NCBI RefSeq assembly: GCF_003325355.1
Contig: NZ_CP030850.1
Location: 5,077,501 to 5,141,500 of the forward strand
Source of the DNA: Runella rosea
GTDB taxonomy: Bacteria > Bacteroidota > Bacteroidia > Cytophagales > Spirosomataceae
DNA: 64,000 nt
Direction of reading: 5' to 3'
Within the stretch, counting starts at the first letter, position 1. The number at the start of each line of letters is the position of its first letter. Made by a program: the position numbers and the translations under genes. Positions 34,951-43,660 of this stretch are shown here, piece by piece. Below the pieces are notes generated by a model, which was not told where the DNA came from, did no database searches, and was given only the letters and a program-made list of their open reading frames with translations.

Positions 34951-35817
34951 CTACTGAATTGCGGGGCCGTCGTGCCACCATTCGTCGTTTTCCCAGTAGT
35001 TATCCCATCCTAGATGACGGTATTTTTTATTGACTTCAACTTCCCGTTCGCCGATGGAAAAATCAGTTAAAATGTTGTTAGCAAACGCAAATAAGTCCCT
35101 GGCCCATACGACTGGTTTGGTCAAAGTGTTTTTATAATTGCTCCAAGTGCCTTCAAATTTAAACCCACTTGCTTGCGCGGGGGTATTGGCAGAAAAATAC
35201 CAAAGGGCAATCTCTCCACCTTGGTTTTTGTAAAAATCCATCAGCATTTTACCCGAAAAAATCCCCGAACCTTTGGTGAGGGCGTTCTCTTTCAGCTCAA
35301 AGATGGCCTCTGAAATATACGCTTCTTTGAGTTCAAATGCTTCGTATTGGTATAGTTCGTCGTTGAGGTTTGGATCGCTGAAAGTGGCCAATTTTGTGAA
35401 GGTAATGGTGCCAGTGAAAGGGGTAATATTTTTCTTGAAACGGTCCTTGCCAGCTACATGATAGACGTTTGATTGAATCGAATCACGTTTTACTTCTGAA
35501 AAATAAAATTCAATTCGGTGGTGGTCGTCGCCGTAAAAACCATCAAAGCGATTGGAATAGCCACCCTCTGGGCTCGCATCAAACAACAGAGGAGACAAGT
35601 CGTTGTCTGTGAAAAAAGCGGTGGCCGTTTCGCCCGACAGCTCTGTGATTTTGAGGGGTTGCAACGGTGCCGTGGTGTCTTTGCGCAGCGAATCAATCGC
35701 CTCTTTGTGCGTGATAAGCTTGATAGGGACAGCGGTTGGTTTTGAATTGTCGTTGGCTTTGCGAGTGCAGGAAAGACCCACAAAAACCCAAAAAAACAGG
35801 GGGAGGAAATGATTCAT
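34951..35817 (-). CDS. Exported lipoprotein of unknown function
   Basis: This 288-residue protein starts at ATG 35817, which opens a lipoprotein signal ('FLPLFFWVFVGLSC', lipobox with Cys about 16). A longer reading from 36084 would overlap the next gene by 220 bases and lacks a signal. The mature protein has repeated beta-strand segments ('GFYGDDHHRIEFYFSEV', 'FTGTITFTKLATFSDP', 'GSGIFSGKMLMDFYKNQGG') and ends in a Trp-rich tail 'LGWDNYWENDEWWHDGP'. No named family is apparent. It follows the DUF2306 gene in the same direction (gap 44). Confidence 0.7.
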   Translation of the reverse strand: MNHFLPLFFWVFVGLSCTRKANDNSKPTAVPIKLITHKEAIDSLRKDTTAPLQPLKITELSGETATAFFTDNDLSPLLFDASPEGGYSNRFDGFYGDDHHRIEFYFSEVKRDSIQSNVYHVAGKDRFKKNITPFTGTITFTKLATFSDPNLNDELYQYEAFELKEAYISEAIFELKENALTKGSGIFSGKMLMDFYKNQGGEIALWYFSANTPAQASGFKFEGTWSNYKNTLTKPVVWARDLFAFANNILTDFSIGEREVEVNKKYRHLGWDNYWENDEWWHDGPAIQ

Positions 35818-35861
35818 TGATTGTTTTGTCTGTATAAAAAAGGCCATAGTGCCAAGTTTAC

Positions 35862-36521
35862 TTACTTTTTTAGCATTTTTAATAACCGTTCGCTCATTCC
35901 TGCATAAATTAATCCTTCCACGATTACCAAATTTCCAACCCACGATAACCAGGTGACCGTTAGGTAGGTTTCGATGGGTTTGGTATGAAAGAAATAGACC
36001 ATAGCGTAACTCCCAACGCGCAAACTCATGGCAGCAAGGGTAACGGCGTAGCTTCTCATCATCCATTCGATGTGTGTCTGCCAACGCTTATTTTGAATCT
36101 CACGCCATGCTACCCAAGTAGCGAGCCACCACACCAAACATTGCAATGAAAACCCTACTTTAGCGGGTAGGCCGCCGTTGGCATAAATGGCTAAACCCAA
36201 TCCCGAAGGAGCAGCCAAAAACAGTATCGAAAATACGTAAATTTTCCCGAGCGTTTGGTGTAGGCGAGGATATTTTTTTACTACAAAAGGAATGAATTGG
36301 GGGATTCCAATGCCCATGGTCCACAAGCTGCTTACGATGTGGATATAAAAGGAAAACTGGAAATCTTGACGGGCCAAAACGCGGTTGGTCTTGGTGGTCA
36401 AAAAGTCAATTTCTGGCTCAAAACTCAGATAAGGAACGACTTTGGTCAGCATCAGTAGCGTAAAAGCCGCAACGGAGAGAAGAAAAAGGGTTTGTATGAG
36501 TTGGCTCGTACGCATATTCAT
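35862..36521 (-). CDS. DUF2306-like multi-pass membrane protein
   Basis: This 219-residue protein (ATG 36521) has about six hydrophobic helices and resembles DUF2306: 'IHIVSSLWTMGIGIPQFIP' (conserved His near helix start), 'PRLHQTLGKIYVFSILFLAAP', 'SLQCLVWWLATWVAWREI', 'HIEWMMRSYAVTLAAMSLRV'. Histidines at helix ends suggest heme or metal binding, as in other small membrane redox-type proteins; this is inference. A start 21 codons upstream is possible but lacks support. Confidence 0.75.
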   Translation of the reverse strand: MNMRTSQLIQTLFLLSVAAFTLLMLTKVVPYLSFEPEIDFLTTKTNRVLARQDFQFSFYIHIVSSLWTMGIGIPQFIPFVVKKYPRLHQTLGKIYVFSILFLAAPSGLGLAIYANGGLPAKVGFSLQCLVWWLATWVAWREIQNKRWQTHIEWMMRSYAVTLAAMSLRVGSYAMVYFFHTKPIETYLTVTWLSWVGNLVIVEGLIYAGMSERLLKMLKK

Positions 36522-36680
36522 CAAAATTTTCTGGTGTTTGTAATTTTTTACGGCACATTGCAAAGGCCGTAAAAAATTGCTCATTATCTCTCTCCTTTTA
36601 CGGCCAATTAGTTAAGCCGTTCTGAGTTTTTGCAATAATTTTTCGCAAATGATTTTTACGAATTTTAGGGGATTTGTTGT

Positions 36681-36824
36681 ATGGATGCGGTCAAAGTACT
36701 CCAATTCCTGCGTGCTCGTCAGGGCATTACCCAACAAAGTTTGTCGGCCGCTTTTCAGCTAGAGGAGCAAAGGATTATCCACATAAAAACGGCAGCCAAA
36801 AATAAATTTCAGCTGCCAGTATAA
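36681..36824 (+). pseudogene. Possible truncated XRE-type helix-turn-helix remnant
   Basis: A 47-codon frame starts at ATG 36681 and stops at TAA 36822-36824. Its first 30 residues ('VLQFLRARQGITQQSLSAAF') resemble the start of an XRE-type HTH, but the rest of the domain is missing. The last third overlaps the hairpin used as a terminator for the lpx genes. It could be a decayed regulator or chance. It is the only plus-strand signal in an otherwise minus-strand block. Confidence 0.3.
36784..36817 (-). terminator. Terminator downstream of lpxA
   Basis: On the minus strand GGCAGC pairs with GCTGCC (36812-36817 with 36791-36796) and the stem is followed by a T-rich stretch ending near 36784. 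It lies 37 bases past the lpxA stop, at the end of the lipid A operon. Confidence 0.7.
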
Positions 36825-36853
36825 AATCATGGTAAACGAATCTTTTCTATACA

Positions 36854-37657
36854 CTAATCATCACCATTGTCTGTACTCGTACTTGTCGGTGCTTTGATGA
36901 TTCCGCGTTCGGAATTGCGAACAAAATTAACAATTTCGTCGCGCTCGGCGGAGGGAGCCAATTCCAATTCGATGTGTTCGAGGGCTTCGGTATTGTTGAA
37001 GCCGCGCAAATAAATGTAGCGATATACTTCCTGAATTTCGTTGATCTGCTCGTTGCTGAAACCGCGACGACGCAAGCCTACCGAATTGATGCCCGCGTAG
37101 GAGAGGGGCTCACGGGCAGCTTTGGTAAACGGCGGTACATCTTTACGAACCAACGAACCACCCGCAATCATGGCGTGGGCACCGATTTTTACAAACTGCC
37201 GTACCGAACTCGAACCCGCAATGATGGCCCAGTCGCCCATGTGGACGTGGCCGGCCATTTGCACGTTGTTGACGATGATGCAGTTGTTGCCGATGCGGCA
37301 GTCATGCGCTACGTGCGAGTAGGCCATGATGAGACAGTCGCTGCCGATTTCGGTCTTCCAATGCTCCTCAGTGCCTCGGCTGATGGTGGCGTACTCGCGA
37401 ATGATGGTATTGTCGCCGATGTAGGTAAGCGTATATTCGCCCTTAAACTTTAAATCCTGAGGAGTGGAGGAAATCACCGCTCCAGGGTAAATTTTGCAAT
37501 TTTTACCAATTCGGGCGCCGTCATTGATAACCGCGTGCGAACCAATCCAAGAGCCTTCACCGATTTCAACATCTTTGTGAACAATGGCGAAGGGCTCAAT
37601 CTCCACATTAGGGGCGATTTTTGCGTCTGAATGTATATATGCTAATGGATGAATCAT
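36854..37657 (-). CDS. lpxA: UDP-N-acetylglucosamine acyltransferase LpxA
   Basis: This 267-residue left-handed beta-helix enzyme transfers the first 3-hydroxyacyl chain from ACP to UDP-GlcNAc, the first step of lipid A synthesis. Hexapeptide repeats dominate residues 1-185 ('IHPLAYIHSDAKIAPNVEIEPFAIV', 'CLIMAYSHVAHDCRIGNNCIIVN'). The motif 'MAYSHVAHDC' holds the catalytic His. The helical C-terminus ('GINSVGLRRRGFSNEQINEIQEVYR') is typical of LpxA and absent in LpxD. It is the last gene of the lpxD-lpxC/fabZ-lpxA block, 99 bases after the fused gene. Confidence 0.97.
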   Translation of the reverse strand: MIHPLAYIHSDAKIAPNVEIEPFAIVHKDVEIGEGSWIGSHAVINDGARIGKNCKIYPGAVISSTPQDLKFKGEYTLTYIGDNTIIREYATISRGTEEHWKTEIGSDCLIMAYSHVAHDCRIGNNCIIVNNVQMAGHVHMGDWAIIAGSSSVRQFVKIGAHAMIAGGSLVRKDVPPFTKAAREPLSYAGINSVGLRRRGFSNEQINEIQEVYRYIYLRGFNNTEALEHIELELAPSAERDEIVNFVRNSERGIIKAPTSTSTDNGDD

Positions 37658-37756
37658 AATAGTCCAAGTTGCTGTTTTTCAGCGGAGTTCGTAGCTTTAA
37701 CAGTGTAAAAGACCGTAAAAAAGACGCGCTTCCTTATCGACTGTTGCTTATATGTT

Positions 37757-39151
37757 TTATCTTTTTCTAACTAAACTCGCCGTCATGTCAGCTTCGCAGA
37801 CCATTTGACCTGCTACATAACCAGCACCGTGCATTTTTACAATTCCACGTTTGATGGGCGCCGTAAATTCACACTTGAAAATGACCGTATCGCCAGGTAC
37901 GACATTCCGGCGGAATCGGCAGTTTTCGATGGCTGCCAAAAACGGCCAGTAGTTTTCGGGGTCGGGTTGGCTGCTTAGGGCGAGAATCGCACCCGTCTGC
38001 GCCATCGCTTCCATTTGTAAAACCCCCGGCATTACCGGATTGTTTGGAAAATGTCCCGTGAAAAACGGCTCATTCATTGTTACGTTTTTGAGACCTGCCA
38101 CGCTGTTTTCGTCCATATAAACGATTTTATCAATCATTAAGAATGGATAACGGTGCGGTAACAGTTCACAAATTCGCTTCAAATCCATCACTGGCGGCAC
38201 TTTGGGGTCATAGTGAGGCACATGACTCTTGGCCGATTCCATCAATTTCTTGATTTTTTTTGCCAGTGCTACGTTGGCGGCGTGGCCCGGACGCGCGGCC
38301 AGAATTTGTGCTTTGATGGGACGGCCTACCAGTGCCAAATCACCTACCACGTCCAACAGCTTATGGCGTGCCATTTCGTTGGGGTAGTGCAGGTCTATAT
38401 TATTCAGGATGCCTACCTTTTTATTGACGCCGATTTTGGGCTTGTTCAATAACTGAGAAAGGTAATCCAGCTCGCCTTCTTCAATATCGCGATCAACAAT
38501 TACGATGGCATTGGTTAAATCGCCGCCTTTGATGAGGTTGGCTTTGTAAAGCGCTTCCAGCTCATGCAAAAAACAGAACGTACGGCAAGAGGCAATCTCC
38601 CGCGAGAAAGTCGTCAGGTCGTTGAGCGAAGCGTGCTGACTGTTAATGACTTGTGAGTTGTAGTCCACCATCACCGTCAGTCGATAATCGTTAAGTGGCA
38701 GGGCCACCATCTCGATGTCTTTGTCAGCGTTGATGTAGCGAACGGGCTCTGGAATTTCAAAGTAGTTACGCGAAGCGTTTTGTTCTTCGATACCAGCATC
38801 GCGGAGTGCTTCGACAAACTTAATGGAACTTCCATCCATGATGGGCGGCTCGGGACCGTCCAACTGAATGAGTACATTGTCAATTTGTAAACCAACCAAA
38901 GCGGCCAAGGTATGCTCAACGGTATAGACCCGAGCACCACTTTGCTCTAGGGTAGTCCCGCGCGACACATCTACGACGTTGTCCACGTCGGCGTCAATGA
39001 TGGGTTGGCCTTCCAAGTCGATGCGTTGGAATTTATAGCCGTGGTTGATAGGTGCCGGTAAAAAAGTCATGGTTGCCGACACACCCGTGTGTAAGCCCAC
39101 GCCCGATACTGATACGGCTTTTTCGATGGTTTGTTGTTTGATGTTCAACAT
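37757..39151 (-). CDS. lpxC/fabZ: Bifunctional LpxC deacetylase / FabZ dehydratase fusion
   Basis: This 464-residue fusion is typical of Bacteroidota. The N-terminal LpxC (about 1-310) deacetylates UDP-3-O-acyl-GlcNAc, the committed lipid A step; zinc ligands are His80 ('VEHTLAAL'), His263 and Asp267 ('RHKLLDVVGD'), with catalytic His290 ('RPGHAAN'). The C-terminal FabZ (about 320-464) dehydrates 3-hydroxyacyl-ACP; 'LPHRYPFLMIDKI' and 'GHFPNNPVMPGVLQMEAMAQ' give His367 and Glu381. Fusion places fatty acid and lipid A synthesis under one expression level. It begins 2 bases after the lpxD stop. Confidence 0.97.
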   Translation of the reverse strand: MLNIKQQTIEKAVSVSGVGLHTGVSATMTFLPAPINHGYKFQRIDLEGQPIIDADVDNVVDVSRGTTLEQSGARVYTVEHTLAALVGLQIDNVLIQLDGPEPPIMDGSSIKFVEALRDAGIEEQNASRNYFEIPEPVRYINADKDIEMVALPLNDYRLTVMVDYNSQVINSQHASLNDLTTFSREIASCRTFCFLHELEALYKANLIKGGDLTNAIVIVDRDIEEGELDYLSQLLNKPKIGVNKKVGILNNIDLHYPNEMARHKLLDVVGDLALVGRPIKAQILAARPGHAANVALAKKIKKLMESAKSHVPHYDPKVPPVMDLKRICELLPHRYPFLMIDKIVYMDENSVAGLKNVTMNEPFFTGHFPNNPVMPGVLQMEAMAQTGAILALSSQPDPENYWPFLAAIENCRFRRNVVPGDTVIFKCEFTAPIKRGIVKMHGAGYVAGQMVCEADMTASLVRKR

Positions 39152-39153
39152 TC

Positions 39154-40191
39154 CTATTGTTTATCGTCTTTAATTTTCTTTTCTAATTCGTTTACTCTTT
39201 TTTCCAACTGGGGCAATTTTCGGAAGATAGCCGCCGAACGCAGGCTGTCTTTGAATTCAATGGCGGGAGTGCCGTTGAGGGATAACCCTTCTTGCTCCCA
39301 CGTTTTGGTAATACCCGCTTGCCCACCGACTTTCGTGCCGTTGGGTACCGTAATGTGCCCATTAAAGCCTGCCTGCCCACCAATCACGCACTTCTCTCCG
39401 ATTTTGGTTGAGCCAGCTATGCCCGCCTGTGCGGCAATAACGGTGTGTTTCCCAATCTCAACATTGTGCCCTACTTGCACTAAGTTATCCAATTTTACGC
39501 CTTCCCGAATAATGGTCGAGCCCATGGTGGCGCAGTCGATGGTCGTGCCTGCCCCAATACTTACGCTGTCTTCAATGATAACGTTGCCGAGTTGGGGAAT
39601 GGTTTTGTAAGAGCCGTCCGGTTGGGGGGCAAATCCAAAGCCATCACTTCCGATGACCGCATTGGCAAAGAACGTACAATTCTTGCCAATAACGGTATTA
39701 TTATAAATTTTTACGCCAGAATGAATCACGGTATTGTCGCCGATGCAGACGTTGTCGCCGACGAATGCCTGCGGGAAAATCTTGACATTTTTACCGATTT
39801 TGCCGTTGTTCCCAACGTAGGCAAAAGCACCGAGATAGAGTCCTTCTCCGGTAGTAGTTCCCTCGCCAAGGTGGGAAGGCTGTTCTATTCCCTGCTTCGT
39901 TCCTTTGATGATTTGTTCGTACTGCTGAAGAAGCTGCGTGAAAGCGGTATAAGAGTTTTCGACCCGAATAAGCGTTGTATTTACTTTTTTTCTGGCTTCA
40001 AAATGCTTATCTACAATTACTGCCGACGCCTCGGTAGTGTACAGGTATGCCTCATATTTGAGGTTTGACAAAAAAGAAATAGTCCCGGACTTACCTTCTT
40101 CTATCTTTGCTAACTGATTGATTTTCAGTTCTCCATTTCCTTCTATTTCGCCTCCGAGCAGTCCGGCAATCTGCTTGACGGTAAATTCCAT
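39154..40191 (-). CDS. lpxD: UDP-3-O-(3-hydroxyacyl)glucosamine N-acyltransferase LpxD
   Basis: This 345-residue enzyme adds the second hydroxyacyl chain in lipid A synthesis. The N-terminal uridine-binding domain ('[41 protein letters not shown]', split across strands) covers about 1-100. A left-handed beta-helix follows ('[29 protein letters not shown]', '[29 protein letters not shown]'). The end is a coiled coil ('[16 protein letters not shown]'). It lies 10 bases after the HD protein gene and 2 bases before lpxC/fabZ. Confidence 0.97.
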   Translation of the reverse strand: MEFTVKQIAGLLGGEIEGNGELKINQLAKIEEGKSGTISFLSNLKYEAYLYTTEASAVIVDKHFEARKKVNTTLIRVENSYTAFTQLLQQYEQIIKGTKQGIEQPSHLGEGTTTGEGLYLGAFAYVGNNGKIGKNVKIFPQAFVGDNVCIGDNTVIHSGVKIYNNTVIGKNCTFFANAVIGSDGFGFAPQPDGSYKTIPQLGNVIIEDSVSIGAGTTIDCATMGSTIIREGVKLDNLVQVGHNVEIGKHTVIAAQAGIAGSTKIGEKCVIGGQAGFNGHITVPNGTKVGGQAGITKTWEQEGLSLNGTPAIEFKDSLRSAAIFRKLPQLEKRVNELEKKIKDDKQ

Positions 40192-40201
40192 ACGGTCTTA
40201 A

Positions 40202-41434
40202 TTAAGACTGCAAAGTTAGGGGTTTCATCCAACAAACATAATACTTTCGGACAATATTACTGAGGGCCTTAATGGTCGGTAAATCAGAAGCATCGGCAAT
40301 GTCGCGCACGCTGCCGTCTTTCATTTTTATCAGGATGCGTTCTTCGCTCGAAACATACGCTGCATTGGTAGATTGGCCTTCTACTAAATAATACGGGTAT
40401 AAGTCCTCTGGGATGCTCTGAGCGGCCAATTGTTGGTGGATTTGTTGGCGTTGATTTTGGCTGAAAGGCTCATCCGCAAACTGAATTTTGTACAATTTTC
40501 GGTCGAGTAGCCGTCGGCAAATTGACGAAAGAACGGGATCTAAATGGTCGGCCCAAGCCTTGATACATGCCCATACATCATAATCATCAATTTGGGTAAA
40601 GGCATGAAAATAGGCGTTATCTTCTTCGAATTGGCTGAGGGTCACGGTATTGGTTAGAAACAAAGAAAAATGGGGCGGGGCAAAAATCGCCTCTCCGTTC
40701 ATCACCAATTCGCGCGCTCGCCTAATGGCCTGAATCAGCATCACCTCGGCGCAAATAGAGGTTTTGTGCAGGTATACCTGCCAATACATGAGTCGGCGGG
40801 CGTTGAGGAAATTTTCGATGCTTAGAATACCTTTAAATTCTACCACCAACTGGTCGTCTACCACATCAAGCATTTTGATGATGCGGTCGGTGCCGATGGC
40901 GCCCTCGGCTACCCCCGTAAAAAAACAATCCCGGTTGAGGTAATCCATGCGGTCCATGTCCAACTGACTGGAAATGAGTTGGTGAAAAAAATGCCGTGGA
41001 TAACTTCCTTCAAACATCTGAATGGCCAAGTCTAGCCGCCCGCCCAGTTGGCGACTAAGCTCTTTCATGATTTGTAAGGAAAGGTATTCGTGGGGAATAT
41101 TGGTGAAAATCGTTTTTTCCAACACGTGCGAAAAAGGGCCGTGGCCCGCATCATGCAGCAAAATGGCAATTTGGGCGGCTTCCCACTCGGCATCCCAAAT
41201 CAAGTGCCCTTTAGAACGGAGCGTATTGAGGGCCTGCCCCATTAAGTGCATCGCTCCCAAGGCGTGATGAAAGCGCGTGTGCAACGCTCCTGGATAGACC
41301 AATTCCGCCAATCCGAGCTGTCTGATGCGCCTAAGTCTCTGGAAATAAGGGTGTTCTATTAAGTCAAAAATAAAGTCAGACGGGATGGCGATGAAACCGT
41401 AAACGGGGTCGTTGAGAATTTTGCGTTTGTTCAC
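40202..41434 (-). CDS. HD-domain phosphohydrolase (dNTPase-like)
   Basis: This 410-residue protein starts at GTG 41434. The N-terminal HD domain has 'LHTRFHHALGAMHLMG' with His56 and 'ILLHDAGHGPFSHVLE' with His94-Asp95, the metal-binding HD pair, and a later 'QLDMDRMDYLNRDCFFTGV' with the third Asp. This is the SAMHD1/EF1143-like group that cleaves dNTP or other phosphoesters. It opens the lipid A operon in many Bacteroidota, but a functional link to lipid A is not established by the sequence. The gap to lpxD is 10 bases, so co-transcription is likely. Confidence 0.88.
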   Translation of the reverse strand: MNKRKILNDPVYGFIAIPSDFIFDLIEHPYFQRLRRIRQLGLAELVYPGALHTRFHHALGAMHLMGQALNTLRSKGHLIWDAEWEAAQIAILLHDAGHGPFSHVLEKTIFTNIPHEYLSLQIMKELSRQLGGRLDLAIQMFEGSYPRHFFHQLISSQLDMDRMDYLNRDCFFTGVAEGAIGTDRIIKMLDVVDDQLVVEFKGILSIENFLNARRLMYWQVYLHKTSICAEVMLIQAIRRARELVMNGEAIFAPPHFSLFLTNTVTLSQFEEDNAYFHAFTQIDDYDVWACIKAWADHLDPVLSSICRRLLDRKLYKIQFADEPFSQNQRQQIHQQLAAQSIPEDLYPYYLVEGQSTNAAYVSSEERILIKMKDGSVRDIADASDLPTIKALSNIVRKYYVCWMKPLTLQS

Positions 41435-41503
41435 GGGCTGTCTAAAATTTGGGAAACGTTTTTTTTGATTGCAATTTCGTGAAAAAATAAAGCCAATACC
41501 TAA

Positions 41504-42202
41504 ATGAATCGTTTTTGTCTATTAATTCTCTTGCTGAGTTGTGTGCAATCAATGGCGCAGAAAAAATCCCGTAAAGATTATCTTGTCACCATTCATACGA
41601 ACTATGGCGAAATGAAAGCCGTATTGCACGACCGCACGCCGTTGCACAAACAGAACTTCCTAAAATTAATCAATGACCGTTTTTACGACAGCCTGCTTTT
41701 TCACCGCATTATTGAGGGGTTTATGATTCAGGGTGGTGACCCTACCTCAAAAAATGCCAAAGCGGGCGAACGACTCGGTGGCGGAGGCTCAAATCTGGAA
41801 CGGATTCCTGCGGAGTTTAAACCCGAATTGTTTCACAAAAAAGGCGCATTGGCAGCAGCGCGCAATAATAACCCCGAAAAAGCGTCGTCGGGTTGTCAAT
41901 TTTATATTGTTCAGGGCAGGGTTTGGGATGCCGCAGGCCTTACGGCGCAACTTAACCGGGGAGGCAGAATGCCCACTGCTGCTCAAAAAGAAGCTTATAC
42001 CACCCTTGGCGGTAGCCCGCATTTGGACGGAGGATATACGGTCTTTGGGCAGGTAATCAGTGGGTTAGCGGTCATCGACAGCATTGCCCATCAGCCTAAG
42101 GATGCGGCTGACCGGCCCCTCAAAGATGTAAGAATGCGGCTCACGGCTGAAAAAATGAAGAAGAAAAAAATCACAAAACAGTACGCATATATCTTTGAAT
42201 AA
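41504..42202 (+). CDS. Periplasmic cyclophilin-type peptidyl-prolyl isomerase
   Basis: This 232-residue protein has a signal peptide ('LLILLLSCVQSMAQ') and a cyclophilin domain: 'HTNYGEMKAVLHDRTPLHKQNFLKL', 'YDSLLFHRIIEGFMIQGGDP', 'AARNNNPEKASSGCQFYIV' and 'LDGGYTVFGQVISGLAVIDSI'. The 'FHRII' Arg and 'SGCQFYIV' segment match the active site. An insertion of about 30 residues ('AAGLTAQLNRGGRMPTAAQK') precedes the end. It should speed prolyl isomerisation of exported proteins. Confidence 0.92.
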   Translation: MNRFCLLILLLSCVQSMAQKKSRKDYLVTIHTNYGEMKAVLHDRTPLHKQNFLKLINDRFYDSLLFHRIIEGFMIQGGDPTSKNAKAGERLGGGGSNLERIPAEFKPELFHKKGALAAARNNNPEKASSGCQFYIVQGRVWDAAGLTAQLNRGGRMPTAAQKEAYTTLGGSPHLDGGYTVFGQVISGLAVIDSIAHQPKDAADRPLKDVRMRLTAEKMKKKKITKQYAYIFE

Positions 42203-42278
42203 GATAGAAATAGCAAGGATAAAGCTAAAATATTTGTAAAAGCTCAATTCTTTCGCGTAATTTCCGACGTGGGTTTAT

Positions 42279-42286
42279 TAAATTTG
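42279..42286 (+). promoter_or_regulatory. TAnnTTTG -7-like element before the NtrC-type gene
   Basis: TAAATTTG fits the Bacteroidota -7 consensus, about 118 bases before the ATG at 42404. No clear -33 element is seen. Confidence 0.3.
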
Positions 42287-42403
42287 CCCATTCAAGTGCT
42301 ATTGCACAGCATGTTGTTTTTGTTAATCAGAAGAACGAAAACCTTTTAAGCAATCGCTGTTCGATTAATAACTAACAATAAACGGTTAACATTTCTACTA
42401 CTG

Positions 42404-43567
42404 ATGGCTAGAATCCTAATTGTGGATGACGAAAAAAGTATCCGGGCGGCGTTGCGGGATATTTTAGAATACGAAGGATATGAGGTTGAAGAAGCCAAAG
42501 ATGGTGAAGAAGGCCTCAATATGATTTTGAAAAATTCCTATGATGTAGCACTGTGTGATATTCGGATGCCAAAATTGGAAGGGCTCGAAGTGCTCCTGAA
42601 AGCAGGAGAAGCGGGGCGCTCAACTCAGTTTATCATGGTATCGGCGTTCGGTAATGTGGAAAATGCCGTTGAGGCTACCAAAAGGGGAGCGTACGATTTT
42701 ATCACCAAACCCCCAGATTTGAACCGTTTATTGGTTTCGGTTCGCAATGCCATTGAGAAATCGAAATTGGTAGCAGAAACCGTTGATTTGAAGAAACGTA
42801 TTTTTAAAATCAACGAAATTGTGGGTGAATCTGCCCCTATCAAAAGAGTAAAAGATACCATCGACCGCGTAGCGCCCACCGAAGCAAGGGTGTTGATTAC
42901 GGGAGCCAACGGCTCTGGTAAAGAGATGGTGGCTAAGCAAATTCACGAGAAAAGCAGCCGCGCCAACAAGCCGCTGATTGAAGTGAACTGCGCGGCTATT
43001 CCCAGTGAATTGATTGAAAGTGAGTTGTTTGGGTATGAGAAAGGCGCTTTTACAGGTGCCGTAAAACAGCGCATTGGTAAGTTTGAACAAGCAGATGGCG
43101 GTACTCTTTTTCTGGATGAAATCGGCGATATGAGCCTTTCTGCCCAAGCCAAGGTACTGCGGGCATTGCAGGAAAGTAAAATCACACGGGTGGGTGGCGA
43201 CAAAGAAATCAAAATCAACGTGCGGGTGATTGCCGCAACTAACAAAGATTTGAAGCGCGAAATCGCCGAAGGGGGCTTTCGCGAAGACTTATACCATCGT
43301 CTCAACGTCATTCCGATTCACGTTCCGCCGTTGTCGGAGCGCCGGGAGGACATTGTATTGCTGGCCGATAAGTTTCTGTACGATATTTCACAGGAATACG
43401 GCGGTATCCCAAAAACCATTCTTCCTGATGCTATGCAACACTTAAAGTCGTTGCCTTGGACGGGAAATGTGCGTGAACTGCGCAACGTTATTGAGCGTTT
43501 GGTCATCATGTGTGGCGATGAAATCATGCTCGATGATGTACGTTTGTACGCGAGTTTCGGTAATTAA
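42404..43567 (+). CDS. NtrC-type response regulator lacking the HTH domain
   Basis: This 387-residue protein has a receiver domain (1-120, Asp52 in 'LCDIRMPKLEG') and a sigma-54-interacting AAA+ ATPase (about 140-375). The ATPase carries an unusual Walker A 'GANGSGKE', the GAFTGA loop ('GYEKGAFTGAVKQR'), Walker B 'GGTLFLDEIGDM' and the sensor 'LPWTGNVRELRNVIERLVIMCG'. It stops 19 residues later, where NtrC relatives continue with a Fis-type helix-turn-helix of about 60-80 residues. Only 93 bases separate it from hisIE, with no HTH in another frame. So it may activate sigma-54 promoters from solution or through a partner. It is monocistronic. Confidence 0.92.
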   Translation: MARILIVDDEKSIRAALRDILEYEGYEVEEAKDGEEGLNMILKNSYDVALCDIRMPKLEGLEVLLKAGEAGRSTQFIMVSAFGNVENAVEATKRGAYDFITKPPDLNRLLVSVRNAIEKSKLVAETVDLKKRIFKINEIVGESAPIKRVKDTIDRVAPTEARVLITGANGSGKEMVAKQIHEKSSRANKPLIEVNCAAIPSELIESELFGYEKGAFTGAVKQRIGKFEQADGGTLFLDEIGDMSLSAQAKVLRALQESKITRVGGDKEIKINVRVIAATNKDLKREIAEGGFREDLYHRLNVIPIHVPPLSERREDIVLLADKFLYDISQEYGGIPKTILPDAMQHLKSLPWTGNVRELRNVIERLVIMCGDEIMLDDVRLYASFGN

Positions 43568-43592
43568 TTTTTTTAGAAAATAGACTTTGACG

Positions 43593-43637
43593 ATGGACTT
43601 TGGACGCCAGACAATTTGTCTACTGTTCAAAGTCCAT
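43593..43637 (+). repeat. Inverted repeat between the NtrC-type gene and hisIE
   Basis: ATGGACTTT (43593-43601) pairs with AAAGTCCAT (43629-43637). It could be a terminator for the upstream gene or a leader structure for hisIE. A related upstream TAGACTTTG copy lies at about 43581. Confidence 0.35.
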
Positions 43638-43660
43638 TGTTTACGGTCACCTACCAATGT

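Noticed and set aside
34951..36084. Long version (377 codons) of the lipoprotein gene
   Set aside because: The upstream 89 codons overlap the DUF2306 gene and hide the lipoprotein signal; ATG 35817 gives a clean lipobox.
43568..43660. Frameshift hiding an HTH domain after the NtrC-type gene
   Set aside because: The gap is only 93 bases and shows no HTH-like sequence in any frame.
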